This document shows, piece after piece, positions 1 through 9,176 of a stretch of 64,000 nt of DNA. The notes beneath the pieces were generated by a model. It ran no database searches and had not been told where the DNA came from. It saw only the letters and a list, made by a program, of their open reading frames with translations. The stretch is from Kineosporia babensis (lineage in GTDB: Bacteria > Actinomycetota > Actinomycetes > Actinomycetales > Kineosporiaceae), in contig NZ_JAJOMB010000001.1 of the NCBI RefSeq assembly GCF_021129305.1, positions 682,001-746,000 of the forward strand, written 5' to 3'. Position numbers and translations under genes: made by a program. Numbering within the stretch: the first letter of the stretch is position 1; each line of letters begins with the position of its first letter.

Positions 1-83
1 ACGGCCGCCGCCGTAGCGACGTTCCATTCGTAGAGCCCGAAGGCCAGCTGGTGATCGCCCTGCGCCGCCAACTCGTAGCGAAG
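1..83 (-). pseudogene. Edge fragment resembling an Abi-like protein, truncated or starting here
   Basis: Read on the minus strand, these bases give an open stretch ending off the left edge that contains GDHQLAFGLYEWN. This resembles the conserved GDxxLALxLYxWN segment near the N-terminus of actinobacterial Abi-like proteins (my recollection of the family). A TGA codon lies in the same frame at 84-86, and upstream I see no ATG or GTG with a ribosome site, only a TTG at 71-69. The fragment is therefore either a decayed gene or one whose upstream part was lost. Only about 27 residues are visible, so the assignment is weak. Confidence 0.25.
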
Positions 84-813
84 TCACCAGTGCGCTAGGA
101 AAACAGAACGCTGCTCCGGCTCGGACGGTTCGACATGCCCAGTCGTTAACCAGAGGTGCCGAAGTCGGGTGCAGTGCTGGTTCATTGCGTCAATGCCCAG
201 GGAGCCACGTCGCAGTCGGCGGCGTCGTGGAGGTCGAGGCCGAGTCATCCAGGACGCGCCATGCTCGCTTCCGCCACCCTGGCGCCGGACAGCTGCACTC
301 CACCAAAGCCATTAACGCGTAAACAAAGTGCTGTCAGAGACACTTTGTTTACGCGTTACCGGGTGGGCGCCCCAACGCGGTACGGAGCGTGGTCACGGTG
401 CCGGCGCCCAGGCCAAGCAGTCGCAGTCGTCGTGGAAGATCGAATCGCGGTCTGGGCAGAGGTCGAGCCCGGTTCAACGGTGGCCAGCGCGCTCGAGATG
501 CTTGCAGAAACGGTGCGCAAGTATGCGCTTTCCATCGTGAGCCATGTCGAATCAGCCCAGCTGATGACATCTGTCTGGCCCTGACGCCTGTGTCAGTCAC
601 CAACGAGAAGATGCAGGAAACCTCAGTTGACATCCGGTTCTAACGCCGTCACTCTAGGTGCGAAGACCCCGGAACGATCCCTGGCAGAGGCCATATCGCC
701 GGGGTTACGCCTTTGGCGGCCCAGGGGCGGCTATCCCGACGTCGGCGGTGTCGAGGCCGAGTACATCCCTGGTTGTTCCCGCAAACCCGTAGGAGTGGGG
801 CCGAGTCTGGGAA
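84..813. other. Stretch without a supported gene
   Basis: Several overlapping short frames exist on both strands, but none has a convincing ribosome site, domain or the strong third-position G/C bias of the rest of the window. The frame running to the TGA at 582-584 on the plus strand looks most protein-like in its last ~50 codons (roughly 420-584) but has no plausible start; it may be a relic. Base composition around 300-360 and 500-640 is visibly more A+T-rich than the neighbouring operons. The stretch holds the inverted repeat at 313-358. Confidence 0.5.
313..358. repeat. Perfect 18-bp inverted repeat with 10-nt spacer
   Basis: The left arm (313-330) reads taacgcgtaaacaaagtg and the right arm (341-358) is its exact reverse complement; the spacer is 331-340. 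The arms are A+T-rich compared with this genome and no T-run follows, so it does not look like a simple terminator. It could be a regulator operator, a recombinase or transposase end, or a replication/partition-type site. No gene next to it explains it. Confidence 0.75.
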
Positions 814-846
814 GGCCCGGCGGTCGTCAGCAACGACCACCGGGCC
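814..846 (-). terminator. Hairpin terminator after the glucanase pair
   Basis: The arms 814-826 and 834-846 pair over 13 positions with one mismatch around a short loop. The hairpin lies 12 bases beyond the GH64 stop codon, so it probably ends the GH16-GH64 transcript on the minus strand. No clear T-run follows, as is common in high-G+C actinobacteria. Confidence 0.65.
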
Positions 847-858
847 CATTGTCCTATC

Positions 859-2013
859 TCAGAACGGCTGAAGCGTCAGCGTCACGTTCTTGGGCGCGTT
901 GTCCTGGATGTACGAGGCCTGTTCGCAGACATCGTCGTAGGCGAAGCCGTAGGCCTTGCCGTCGACGGTGTTCTCGTGCAGGACCCGGGAGTAGTGGTTG
1001 GTGATGTTGTTGCGGTAGTACGAGGCCGGCGTGGTGATCGGCTGGTTGTTCTGCAGCAGGACGCTGCGGTTCAGCGAGGCGGCCAGGATGGCGCCGATCG
1101 GGCCGCTGACCCCGTCGTTGGGTGAGACCAGGGCACCGTTGCAGAAGAAGACGTCGCGGGTGGTGGGCTTGGCGAAGGTGGCCTTGACCGCACCGTTCTG
1201 CCGGAAGACGAAGTTGTTGCCCTCGACCCGGCCGACGTACTTCTGGTTGTTGGCCGTCATGTTCAGGTCTCGCGTGCTGTAGTGCTGCCAGCGGCCGTCG
1301 ATCTCGGCGTCGAAGTAGGTCTTGGAGAACAGGCCGGCGTCGATGCCGTGGCCGGGGGCGATCACCCGCAGGTTGCCCTGCACCAGCTTCTCGAAACCGG
1401 CCTGCTTCTTCAGCGCCTCGAAGACCTTCGCGCGGCCGCCGTCCTTCCACTGCGCGATCGACTGGGTCTTGCTGCCGCCGAGCGTGATGTACATGGGCAG
1501 GCCGAACATGTCCACCATGGTGGTGTTGCAGAACATGCCCGCGTCGTTGTTCGTGAACTCCATGAAGTCGTGCACGATGTTGTAGGACGGGTCGCTGCTG
1601 ACCCAGCCGGCCGGGTACTGCAGGCCCACGCCGCTGCCGGTGCCGACCACCTTGAACTTGAGCTGCTGCCCGATCGAGATGTAGACCCGGCCCGAAAGGG
1701 TGGCCAGCGGCAAGGTGTTCAGCTCGCTGAGCCGGATGCCGTAGTTGGTGAAGCCGTTGTTGCTGTTGTCGGACAGCGCGATCTCGGCGAAGTTGCCGTC
1801 CTTCTTGATGTGACCCATCTTGCCGGTGCTCAGGTGGGTCCCGACCGCGTGCACCCAGATCTGGTCGCTGCTCTTGCCGGTGTTGTTCACGATCTTCAGC
1901 GGCAGACCGTTGGCGGCGTGGACGAGCTGGGGCAGGCCGAAGAAGCCTGCGGCTCCCAGGACGCTGCCGCCGATGGCTCCGCGGATCAGGGTGCGACGGT
2001 TCAACGAGGGCAT
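859..2013 (-). CDS. GH64 family beta-1,3-glucanase, secreted
   Basis: Encodes 384 residues. The N-terminus carries a twin-arginine-type signal (NRRTLIRG at 5-12, hydrophobic 13-30, cleavage probably after VHA at 31-33), so export of a folded protein by Tat is likely. The mature part matches the thaumatin-like GH64 family, which releases laminaripentaose from beta-1,3-glucan. Glu152 (in FMEFT) and Asp168 (in MVDMF) lie 16 residues apart, the same spacing as the catalytic Glu154/Asp170 known for the Streptomyces matensis enzyme. There is no extra carbohydrate-binding module. It lies 36 bases downstream of the GH16 gene on the same strand and is probably cotranscribed with it. The pair would attack fungal or algal beta-1,3-glucan outside the cell. 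Confidence 0.9.
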   Translation of the reverse strand: MPSLNRRTLIRGAIGGSVLGAAGFFGLPQLVHAANGLPLKIVNNTGKSSDQIWVHAVGTHLSTGKMGHIKKDGNFAEIALSDNSNNGFTNYGIRLSELNTLPLATLSGRVYISIGQQLKFKVVGTGSGVGLQYPAGWVSSDPSYNIVHDFMEFTNNDAGMFCNTTMVDMFGLPMYITLGGSKTQSIAQWKDGGRAKVFEALKKQAGFEKLVQGNLRVIAPGHGIDAGLFSKTYFDAEIDGRWQHYSTRDLNMTANNQKYVGRVEGNNFVFRQNGAVKATFAKPTTRDVFFCNGALVSPNDGVSGPIGAILAASLNRSVLLQNNQPITTPASYYRNNITNHYSRVLHENTVDGKAYGFAYDDVCEQASYIQDNAPKNVTLTLQPF

Positions 2014-2049
2014 GGCTCTATTCCTAAAAGTGTGAGGGTTAAACGGGAC

Positions 2050-3510
2050 TCAACGAACGAAGGTGAACGAGTCAAGGTCGACGAACTCGGACGGCTGGCC
2101 TGAGGTGAAGGTCAGGTAGACGTCGTGCGTGCCGGTGATCGCGGACATCTCGCCCGGAATATCCTTGAACTTGTCCCAGCCGCCGGTGTTGGCGACCGAG
2201 ATGGTCGAGACCGGCTCGGCACTTTCGCTGTCCAGCCGGACCTCGATCAGGCCGCTCACACCGTTCTCGGCTCCGGAAGCGGCCTGGGCGACGAAGGTGT
2301 GCGCGGGCTGCTGCCCGAAGTTCACGCCCTTGAACACGGCCGAGTCACCGTCGGCGATGTTGCCCAGCTTCTTCGCGTTGCCGTTGGCCGCGGTCTTGAT
2401 CCCGCGCTCGGTGTCGAAGCTTTCGGCCCGGATGGTGCTGAACGCGTCGCGGTTGCCCGGTTCCTGGGTGTCGACGGGTTCCTCGGACTCGACCGGCTCG
2501 CTCGATTCCTCGGGCTGCGTAGTCTCCCCGGCGTCTCCAGTTTGCCCGGCTTCCTCGGTTTGCCCGGCGTCCTCAGTCGACTCGGAACCGCCCTTCTGCG
2601 AGACCGACACGTAGTCAACCACCATGGGCCGGCCCTCGGCGGTCTGCTCGGTCGGCATCCCCGGCCAGCCGCCACCCACGGCGACGTTCAGGATCAGGAA
2701 GAAGCCGTGGTCGGTGGCCTTGGACCAGGTGTCCGCGGAGACCTGGTCGGCCTTGACCGTGTGGTAGTTCTCGCCGTCGACGTACCAGCGGATCTGCTCG
2801 GGCGAGGTGCTGCGGTCGAGTTCCACCGCGTAGGTGTGGAAGTCGGCCTGCAGACTCGGGCTGAACCCGGTCTTGCTGTTGCCCAGGCCGGTGTGCTCGT
2901 TGCACTCCCCGCCCGGGGCCGTGCCGCAGTGGACGGTGCCGTGCAGGGTGTTTTCGCCGTTGACGTTCTCCATCACGTCGATCTCGCCGATGCCCGGCCA
3001 GTTGTTGTAGACGCCGCGGAACGGCTCGCCCAGCGACCAGAAGGCCGGCCAGATGCCCTGCGCCTCGGCGCCACTCACGTCGGGCAGCTTGATCCGGCTC
3101 TCGAACCGGACCACCCCACCCTCGGGAGCCGCGAAGTCGCTGCGCTGGGTCTCGATCCGGGCCGACGTCCAGCCACCGTTGCCATCACGCCGCGGGGTGA
3201 TGTTCAGGTTGCCTTCGCCGTCCAGGCTGACGTTCTCGGGACTGTCGGTGTGGGCGGCAATTTCGCCGGTACCCCAGTTGGCGGCGCCACCCGGGTAGCT
3301 GTGGCCGATGTCGAACAGCCAGTTCTCGGACGACGGTGAGGAACCCTGGGCGCCGTCGAAGTCGTCCTGCCAGACCGTGCTGAATCCTTCGGGAGCGGGG
3401 GCGGTGTTGCCTGGGGAGGCGACGGCCAGAGCGGCCGCTACGGCCAATGCGACCGCTCCGGAAGCGATGACGGCCGTCCTGCGGGTACGCGAAAGACGTT
3501 TCTGTGACAT
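2050..3510 (-). CDS. GH16 family beta-glucanase (laminarinase-type) with C-terminal CBM6-like module
   Basis: Encodes 486 residues. A basic N-terminus and hydrophobic run at about 12-32 form a Sec-type signal. The catalytic GH16 jellyroll spans about 42-305; the family signature GEIDVMEN lies at 175-182, giving nucleophile Glu176, Asp178 and acid/base Glu181. An acidic Ser/Glu/Thr/Pro linker (about 308-352) joins it to a module of about 130 residues resembling CBM6 (IRAESFD near its start, VDLDSFTFV at its end). It probably hydrolyses beta-1,3- or mixed-linkage glucan. The start ATG is preceded by GAAGAGG. The leader (gccctgaag-a-ggatcac) is nearly identical to that of the chitinase upstream, hinting at shared control or duplicated leaders. 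Confidence 0.9.
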   Translation of the reverse strand: MSQKRLSRTRRTAVIASGAVALAVAAALAVASPGNTAPAPEGFSTVWQDDFDGAQGSSPSSENWLFDIGHSYPGGAANWGTGEIAAHTDSPENVSLDGEGNLNITPRRDGNGGWTSARIETQRSDFAAPEGGVVRFESRIKLPDVSGAEAQGIWPAFWSLGEPFRGVYNNWPGIGEIDVMENVNGENTLHGTVHCGTAPGGECNEHTGLGNSKTGFSPSLQADFHTYAVELDRSTSPEQIRWYVDGENYHTVKADQVSADTWSKATDHGFFLILNVAVGGGWPGMPTEQTAEGRPMVVDYVSVSQKGGSESTEDAGQTEEAGQTGDAGETTQPEESSEPVESEEPVDTQEPGNRDAFSTIRAESFDTERGIKTAANGNAKKLGNIADGDSAVFKGVNFGQQPAHTFVAQAASGAENGVSGLIEVRLDSESAEPVSTISVANTGGWDKFKDIPGEMSAITGTHDVYLTFTSGQPSEFVDLDSFTFVR

Positions 3511-3534
3511 GAAAGTGATCCTCTTCAGGGCAGG

Positions 3535-3544
3535 TTCACGTGAA
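3535..3544. promoter_or_regulatory. Palindrome TTCACGTGAA upstream of the GH16 gene
   Basis: A perfect 10-bp palindrome lies 24 bases before the GH16 start, in the gap after the chitinase gene. It shares ACGTGAA with the palindrome upstream of the chitinase (5255-5270), so both may be sites for one regulator. This is inference from sequence similarity only. Confidence 0.3.
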
Positions 3545-3547
3545 GGG

Positions 3548-3584
3548 CCGGCGCCCGGCCCTATCAGGGCAGGCCGGGCGCCGG
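3548..3584 (-). terminator. Strong G+C-rich hairpin after the chitinase gene
   Basis: The arms 3548-3560 and 3572-3584 are perfect 13-bp inverted repeats around an 11-nt loop, 18 bases past the chitinase stop. It should terminate the chitinase transcript and leave the GH16-GH64 pair on its own promoter. Confidence 0.75.
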
Positions 3585-3602
3585 GTCTAGGGGATGCGCC
3601 GA

Positions 3603-5198
<1,596 letters not shown>

Positions 5199-5254
5199 GG
5201 TGATCCCCTTCAGGGCGGGAGTCATGATTTATGAAGGCTCTTTAATTAAGTGCC

Positions 5255-5270
5255 GATACGTGAACGTATC
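5255..5270. promoter_or_regulatory. Candidate operator upstream of the chitinase gene
   Basis: gatacg-tgaa-cgtatc is an inverted repeat with perfect 6-bp arms, 57 bases before the chitinase start. It does not fit the DasR box that controls many actinobacterial chitinases. A second small palindrome (cccgatcggg) follows at 5273-5282. The regulator is unknown. Confidence 0.4.
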
Positions 5271-5408
5271 AGCCCGATCGGGCCCTGAGCGCCGCCCGGA
5301 AAGCGTTTAGGAATCATTTAGGTACGGCCAAAGAAGCTCATACCTGTGTCAGCGCCGATGCAGTGTTGTGACTGGCGCCCGCGCCTCAAAGCCGGTAGAT
5401 GGAGCGGC

Positions 5409-6464
5409 TCAGAGCGTGTAGCGGTCGACCCCGAAGTTGTCCTCGTCCAGCACGATTCCACCGGCCGCCTCGACCAGCGCGCGGGTGGTGCGGGCGATCA
5501 GCGGCGCGACGTGCGCCCGGCCGGTCCGGAAGTCCTCCGGCGGGTAACGCATTTCCCGCTCCGAGGGGTCGAGGGGCTGCCAGCGCACCTCGTACGTCAC
5601 CAGTTCCTCGTTGGCCCAGGGCTGCCCGGCCACCGTGGGGTCGTCGGCGTCGGTGAGGTGGACCAGCACCTCGACCACCCCGTGCCGGCCGAAGTCGTTC
5701 ACGATCGCGAAGCCGTCGATCACGTCGTCCTCGCTGAGCATCCGGCGGTCGCGCTCGTCGGCGGCGGCGTGCAGACGCTGCAGGTCCTGCTGACTGAGCG
5801 GGCTGCGCCCGACATCCTCCAGCAGGCTCGCCCCGCTGTAGGCCTCGGCCGGCGGGCCGGCCCAGTCCTCCCCATCGACCGCGAGCACCGCCCCCGGCAT
5901 CTCCCGGTTCACGATGCCGAGCAGGACGTCGGGCTCGAGCCAGGTCTTGGAGTGCACCACGTAGTCGACCGCGCGATCCGGGTCGGGCTGGATCAGCTGC
6001 AGCGTGCCCGCGACGCGCACCGCGCCGCCGATCCGCCGGGCCAGACTGACCATCAGCTGCAGCGCGCGGCCTTCGTCGCGCCAGGGCAGACCTTCGGGGA
6101 AGGCGTAGGCAAGGCCGTCGCGATCGTCCACGCCGGGCAGCGGCGGGTCTTCCCGCTCGACCGGAGCCTCCAGGCAGTAACAGACCGTCCAGGGCATGGG
6201 GACGCCCGCGTCCACCGCGTCTTCCATCGACAGCTGGTAGGGGCCGGTGAGCTGGCTGTGCCGGCCGAGCTGGACCTCGCCGCTGTCGTACAGGTCGCTG
6301 TGCGGGATCCGGTCGCGCACCAGCGTGTCGACCACTTCGAGATCGACCGTGGTGGGGCACAGCAGCAGGTGGCGGGCGGCCAGGTCCAGAACCGAGATGC
6401 CCTGCTCGACCTCGGGAGCAGGCGCAGGCGCCTGCTGCTTGTCACGTCCCCATCGCCCCGCCAC
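5409..6464 (-). CDS. Hypothetical cytoplasmic protein
   Basis: Encodes about 351 residues. I chose the GTG at 6464 because GGGAGG lies eight bases before it; the frame stays open upstream but without another ribosome site. No signal peptide, membrane segment or catalytic motif is recognisable. The protein is acidic and mixed alpha/beta in character (for example DDVIDGFAIVNDFGRHGVVEVLVHLTD). The plus-strand tRNA gene starts 122 bases from its start codon in the divergent direction. I do not recognise the family and propose no function. Confidence 0.7.
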   Translation of the reverse strand: MAGRWGRDKQQAPAPAPEVEQGISVLDLAARHLLLCPTTVDLEVVDTLVRDRIPHSDLYDSGEVQLGRHSQLTGPYQLSMEDAVDAGVPMPWTVCYCLEAPVEREDPPLPGVDDRDGLAYAFPEGLPWRDEGRALQLMVSLARRIGGAVRVAGTLQLIQPDPDRAVDYVVHSKTWLEPDVLLGIVNREMPGAVLAVDGEDWAGPPAEAYSGASLLEDVGRSPLSQQDLQRLHAAADERDRRMLSEDDVIDGFAIVNDFGRHGVVEVLVHLTDADDPTVAGQPWANEELVTYEVRWQPLDPSEREMRYPPEDFRTGRAHVAPLIARTTRALVEAAGGIVLDEDNFGVDRYTL

Positions 6465-6529
6465 GAACGCAGCCTCCCGTTGAAGATCCTCGGGGCAAAG
6501 GTTAGCAACCGAGACGGGGTGCCGGAGGG

Positions 6530-6559
6530 TTGGCCACAAGCCGCCCGGACTTTGATACT
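6530..6559 (+). promoter_or_regulatory. Promoter of the tRNA-Gly gene
   Basis: TTGGCC (6530-6535) and GATACT (6554-6559) are separated by 18 bases, close to the housekeeping sigma-70-type consensus, and lie 27 bases before the mature tRNA. Confidence 0.6.
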
Positions 6560-6586
6560 GTGTGTCCGCCCGATCAGTTCGGGCCT

Positions 6587-6660
6587 GCGGGTGTAGTTCA
6601 ATGGTAGAACATCAGCTTCCCAAGCTGACAGTGCGGGTTCGATTCCCGTCACCCGCTCCA
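6587..6660 (+). tRNA. tRNA-Gly (anticodon CCC)
   Basis: A full cloverleaf can be drawn: the 7-bp acceptor stem GCGGGTG/CACCCGC, D-stem GTTC/GAAC, anticodon stem TCAGC/GCTGA with loop TTCCCAA, and T-arm CGGGTTCGATTCCCG. The anticodon is CCC, reading GGG codons. The CCA end is encoded (6658-6660). A sigma-70-type promoter precedes it. Confidence 0.97.
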
Positions 6661-6667
6661 CACGCAA

Positions 6668-6705
6668 AGCGCCAGGTCAGAGGCTCGCAGCCGCTGCCTG
6701 GTGCT
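6668..6705 (+). terminator. Imperfect hairpin just after the tRNA
   Basis: agcgccaggt (6668-6677) pairs with gcctggtgct (6696-6705) at 8 of 10 positions, starting seven bases after the encoded CCA. It may end the tRNA transcript. No T-run follows, so the call is tentative. Confidence 0.4.
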
Positions 6706-6822
6706 TCGTCGTTCCGGGTCCGGAACCCCGCCTTGTGCCACTGGTGTGCCATTAGCCCGCAGCGGGCCCGGCTCGGAGCACCCTCCGGCCCGGGCCGCTG
6801 CTACTACTACTGGCGCAATGTC

Positions 6823-6858
6823 GTCACCAGCGGTTCAGGCGTCACCAGCGGTTCAGGC
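6823..6858. repeat. Perfect 18-bp tandem duplication over a stop codon
   Basis: gtcaccagcggttcaggc occurs twice in a row (6823-6840 and 6841-6858). On the minus strand each copy encodes Leu-Asn-Arg-Trp-stop in the frame of the adjacent secreted protein gene. That gene thus ends in its own stop plus a second in-frame copy of its last four codons and stop just downstream. Confidence 0.9.
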
Positions 6859-7891
6859 CGTTCTCGTCGTAGGCCTTCACGCTGAAGGTCAGGCCGGAAC
6901 GCCAGTTGCCGTAGCTGAGGCCGAACTTCCGGGTGCTCTTGGCCGGCAGGCCGGTCAGCCAGTCGTTCGCGTAGCCGGCCACGACACCGCGCCGGTCGCG
7001 GGCCAGGACCACAACGTTCACGTTGGCGGCCTTCTTGCTGGAGGCGCTGGTGACCTTGCCCGTCCAGGTGTAGGAGACCAGGCCGCTGCGGGTCTTGCGT
7101 ACCTTCTTCACGCCCGAGACCTTCAGGCTCTTCTGCGGCTGGGCCGAGGTGGTGTCGGTGTCGATCCCGGTCAGCTTGAAGGACTTCACCTTGGCGAACA
7201 CCTTGGGCGGGATGCTGCCGGGGATCGTCTGGAACGGGACCCGCTGGCCCGGGGCGATGGCCAGGTTCGGGCGCAGGCTCTCCCGGTCGAACTTGCGCAG
7301 GCGCTTGCCCTTGGCGTCGTAGTAGGCGATGTCGACAGCGTCGGCGAACATCCACTGGTCCGAGGCGTTGACGATCTCGCCGACGATCGTGCTGGAGGGG
7401 AGGTTGCCGAACTGCGAGGTCAAGATGCTCACCCCGGCCGAGGCGGGGGCCACGCGGGCGAGCAGGTCGTACTTCTTGGACTTGCTGTAGCCCTTGGTCG
7501 AGGCCACCCGGAGGAAGTACGTGCCCGGGTTCACCATTCGCCCGATGCTCTCGGCGCTGGTACCGGACTTGTCCGAGGCGTTCAGCTGCTTGCCCGCGTC
7601 GTTGTACAGGCGCAGGTTGTAGTCGGCCGGGAGGGTGCCGAGCATCGCGTAGAGGTAGCTGCGCTCGGCCACTTTCAGGCGGTACCAGTTCTGCTGGCTC
7701 TTGCTGCCCAGGGCTGCCTTCTGCCAGGAGTTCTGCTTGACCGGAGCCTGCTTGCGCGCGGCGGACAGGGTGTGTGCGGGCCCGGAGGAGCTCGCTGCTG
7801 CGGCCTGACCGGCGAGCAACGACAGCAGAAGTCCCGAGACCAGCACGGCGATCGGCAGCCGGAGCCGCCGTCGCCTTGTTGCAGACGCCAC
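6842..7891 (-). CDS. Secreted protein of unknown function with PPC-like domain
   Basis: Encodes 349 residues. Signal peptide about 1-33 (RRRRLRLP, hydrophobic run, AAAA cleavage region). Residues about 50-150 look like a pre-peptidase C-terminal (PPC)-type beta-sandwich (WYRLKV, YNLRLYND, NPGTYFLRV). Residues about 165-270 resemble FxLYD-type domains (IVGEIVNASDQ, VDIAYYDAKGK, IAPGQRVPF), and a similar beta-rich segment ends the protein. No catalytic motif is seen. The role is probably extracellular binding or adhesion, but that is inference. The last codons and stop are duplicated in tandem. Confidence 0.7.
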   Translation of the reverse strand: MASATRRRRLRLPIAVLVSGLLLSLLAGQAAAASSSGPAHTLSAARKQAPVKQNSWQKAALGSKSQQNWYRLKVAERSYLYAMLGTLPADYNLRLYNDAGKQLNASDKSGTSAESIGRMVNPGTYFLRVASTKGYSKSKKYDLLARVAPASAGVSILTSQFGNLPSSTIVGEIVNASDQWMFADAVDIAYYDAKGKRLRKFDRESLRPNLAIAPGQRVPFQTIPGSIPPKVFAKVKSFKLTGIDTDTTSAQPQKSLKVSGVKKVRKTRSGLVSYTWTGKVTSASSKKAANVNVVVLARDRRGVVAGYANDWLTGLPAKSTRKFGLSYGNWRSGLTFSVKAYDENGLNRW

Positions 7892-8039
7892 GTCATACCT
7901 CTCAAATCGTGATGAAGGGGTGTGATCGTAGGGCAGATGATCATGGGGGACGTCCGTGATCGGGTCACGATTGCGGGTCGACGCAGCGAGCGGGTGCCTC
8001 GAGCCGCACCGCGGCAGATGCGCATCTAGGATTCACGAG

Positions 8040-9107
8040 GTGACCGTTTCGACCCGGCTGCATCGTGGTGCTCGCATCGAGGATGCGGTGATGGCCCGGC
8101 TCGCCCGGGTGCTGCGCCGCTTCGGCTGGCGCCCGCTGGCGGTGCCGTTCACGGCCTACGGATCGGCGCCGGCCCACACCGCCCCGGCCGGGTCTGAAGG
8201 CTGGGTGCGGGTTCTGCTCCGGGTGAAGCTGAGTTCGCAGCGGGCCACCGCCGAAGAGGTCGCCGGTGGACGCTGGTGGCGGAAGTTCTTCACGGTCGGG
8301 CTTTCCGGGGTTCCGGTTCAGGTGCGAGTCGGCAGTTTCAGCCACGAGATCAGCAGCGACCGGGGCGGGTACGTGGACGTCGTGGTGCCCAGCGATCTGA
8401 CGCCGGGCTGGCACGAGCTGCAGGTCTCGGTGGTGGGCCGGCCCCCGGCCACGGCCCGGCTGCGGGTGGTCGGCCCGGACGAGCGGTTCGGGCTGGTCAG
8501 CGATATCGACGACACGGTGATGATCACCGCCCTGCCGCGGCCACTGCTGGCGTTCTGGAACACCTTCGTGGTGAAGGCGACCAACCGCCGGCCGGTGCCG
8601 GGGATGGCGGCGTTGTACGGCCGGTTGCGGCATCAGGAACCGGACGGGTTCGTGGTCTACCTGTCCACCGGAGCCTGGAACGTGGCCCGGGCGCTGGCGC
8701 TGTTCCTGGAGCACCACGACTATCCGCGCGGGCCGCTGCTGATGACCGATTGGGGGCCGACCACCGACAGCTGGTTCCGCTCCGGCCGGGACCACAAGCA
8801 CCGGGAGCTGCGCCGCCTGGTGGCCGATTTCCCGCAGCTTCGCTGGGTACTGGTCGGCGACGACGGCCAGCACGACCCGCAGCTGTACGAGGAGCTGGCC
8901 GACGAGGTGCCCGAGGCCCTGCGGATGGTGCTGATCCGTCAGCTGACCACGGTGGAGCAGGTGCTGACCCACGGTACGCCGCTGCCCCCGGAGGATGCCG
9001 CCCTGAACGCCCCCAGCCCGGTGCTTTGGCTGCGCGGCCCCGACGGTTCGGCCCTGGCCGCGCAGCTCCCCACCGACGAAACCGAAGATCCCGAAAAGGG
9101 CACCTGA
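8040..9107 (+). CDS. App1-type phosphatidate phosphatase domain protein (DUF2183)
   Basis: Encodes about 355 residues from the GTG at 8040, chosen because the text that follows (RLHRGARIEDAV) fits the family N-terminus; the frame is open further upstream. The HAD-like App1/DUF2183 domain starts at about 160 with SDIDDTVM, the DxDxT phosphatase motif, and continues with VYLSTGAWN and LVGDDGQHDPQLY. In yeast App1 such domains dephosphorylate phosphatidate. The bacterial proteins are mostly uncharacterised, so a lipid or phosphate-ester substrate is inferred. Cytoplasmic; no membrane segment. Monocistronic, with a hairpin right after its stop. Confidence 0.8.
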   Translation: MTVSTRLHRGARIEDAVMARLARVLRRFGWRPLAVPFTAYGSAPAHTAPAGSEGWVRVLLRVKLSSQRATAEEVAGGRWWRKFFTVGLSGVPVQVRVGSFSHEISSDRGGYVDVVVPSDLTPGWHELQVSVVGRPPATARLRVVGPDERFGLVSDIDDTVMITALPRPLLAFWNTFVVKATNRRPVPGMAALYGRLRHQEPDGFVVYLSTGAWNVARALALFLEHHDYPRGPLLMTDWGPTTDSWFRSGRDHKHRELRRLVADFPQLRWVLVGDDGQHDPQLYEELADEVPEALRMVLIRQLTTVEQVLTHGTPLPPEDAALNAPSPVLWLRGPDGSALAAQLPTDETEDPEKGT

Positions 9108-9108
9108 G

Positions 9109-9162
9109 CGCCCACGTGCGCACACCGTCCTCAAATTTGCTCTGGGTGTGTCGCCGTGGGCG
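9109..9162. terminator. Imperfect bidirectional hairpin between convergent genes
   Basis: cgcccacg...cacacc (from 9109) pairs with gggtgtg...cgtgggcg (to 9162) with a short internal mismatch. It lies between the stop codons of the plus-strand phosphatase and the minus-strand MerR gene. Confidence 0.55.
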
Positions 9163-9176
9163 GCCCGGTGGCTGCG

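Noticed and set aside
216-770. Similar short strings (gtcggcgg...gtcgaggccgagt) near 217-245 and 740-762
   Set aside because: The similarity is short and interrupted and could be chance in G+C-rich DNA; not enough to call a duplication.
5226-5340. A DasR box upstream of the chitinase gene
   Set aside because: No sequence close to the TGGTCTAGACCA-type dyad was found; only unrelated dyads are present.
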